Assembly: GCA_964567435.1 (NCBI GenBank)
Contig: CAZMMQ010000007.1
Coordinates: 31,993 to 95,992 of the forward strand
From: RFSX01 sp964567435
GTDB taxonomy: Bacteria; Bacteroidota; Bacteroidia; Chitinophagales; Saprospiraceae
Direction of reading: 5' to 3'
Length of the DNA stretch: 64,000 bases
Shown here: piece after piece, positions 63,740-64,000 of the stretch
Layout: each line of letters opens with the position of its first letter
How positions within the stretch are numbered: position 1 is the stretch's first letter
Notes under the pieces: model-generated
The model's database searches: none
The model's input: only the letters and a program-made list of their open reading frames with translations
Told to the model about the DNA's origin: nothing
Position numbers and translations under genes: made by a program

Positions 63740-64000
63740 TGGAGAAACTATCTGTTATTATTTGCACATATAATCGAGTGAAATTTATTTCTTCTGCACT
63801 GGACCATTTAGTGCATCAAGATTTAAACTCAAAGGAATACGAGATTCTAATTATCAACAACAATTCTACCGATGATACTGAAAGAGTAGTTGAGGAATAC
63901 ATTAACAGTAATACTTCTCATAACATTCGTCAAGTCTTCGAATCTAATCAAGGATTAAGTTTTGCTAGGAATCGAGGACTTAAAGAATCGAAGCATCCTC
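63739..64000 (+). CDS. Family 2 glycosyltransferase, 3' part outside window
   Basis: The N-terminal 87 residues are visible. LSVIICTYNR (residues 4-13) is the first strand of a GT-A fold, YEILIINNNSTDDT (about 35-48) the second, and SNQGLSFARNRGL (about 69-81) the family signature before the DxD motif, which is not yet reached. It probably adds a sugar to a surface glycan from a nucleotide-sugar donor. Its ATG overlaps the stop of the repeat-protein gene (TGATG), an arrangement usual inside operons and odd after a secreted giant protein. Confidence 0.9.
   Translation, partial: MEKLSVIICTYNRVKFISSALDHLVHQDLNSKEYEILIINNNSTDDTERVVEEYINSNTSHNIRQVFESNQGLSFARNRGLKESKHP

Overview
The window is a chromosomal segment of a Bacteroidota member, most likely the Saprospiria (Saprospiraceae-like). 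The evidence is low G+C, five secreted proteins ending in a type B (gliding-motility-associated) type IX secretion sorting domain, TAnnTTTG-type promoter boxes, few Shine-Dalgarno-like starts, and Bacteroidota-typical families (CarboxypepD_reg TonB receptor, membrane-anchored AraC regulator, REC-coiled coil-HTH regulator). No tRNA, rRNA, CRISPR array, insertion sequence or prophage was recognised.

Layout. (1) 1-14 kb is mostly housekeeping and signalling: an M20 dipeptidase (cut by the window edge), an AraC-type membrane regulator, the diadenylate cyclase CdaA (apparently with a non-canonical start codon), an S9 prolyl oligopeptidase lipoprotein, a MiaE-type tRNA hydroxylase overlapping a TPMT-type methyltransferase, a desaturase strikingly like eukaryotic sphingolipid delta-4 desaturases, a response regulator facing a six-PAS histidine kinase, and cytidylate kinase. 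(2) 14-39 kb is a block of four consecutive minus-strand giant genes (2707, 1697, 1021 and 2586 aa) for secreted, cysteine-rich, repeat-built T9SS type B surface proteins. (3) 39-44 kb holds a small outer-membrane-like protein and a vitamin-uptake group: a TonB receptor under a TPP riboswitch, with PnuC-type transporter and P-loop kinase genes immediately upstream. (4) 44-47 kb holds the GTPases Era and Der and then RfbC. (5) 47-57 kb is a surface-glycan locus. It has a NeuB-like synthase plus CMP-sugar synthetase on the minus strand, an ArsC-type phosphatase/reductase and WecB-type epimerase, then a tight plus-strand run: UDP-sugar dehydrogenase, SpsF, polysaccharide pyruvyltransferase, SpsE/NeuB with SAF domain, SpsG/PseG-like protein and a DUF115/GT42-like protein. 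This amounts to a nonulosonic-acid (sialic-acid-like) activation module with a candidate transferase. (6) 57-64 kb has two divergent paralogous repeat proteins with the same N-terminal domain. One keeps the T9SS sorting domain. The other has lost it, carries an unrelated 100-residue tail, and its stop codon overlaps the start of a family 2 glycosyltransferase that runs off the window.

How it fits together: the segment looks devoted largely to building the cell surface. The giant proteins would be exported by a T9SS encoded elsewhere; type B substrates are thought to be anchored or released at the surface, and the adjacent glycan locus may supply lipopolysaccharide/capsule sugars. The strongest items for a second look are the chimeric gene at 61.2-63.7 kb, the missing canonical start of cdaA, the delta-4 sphingolipid desaturase homologue, the sps-like nonulosonate module with two NeuB paralogues, and the regular higher-order repeats in the giant proteins.
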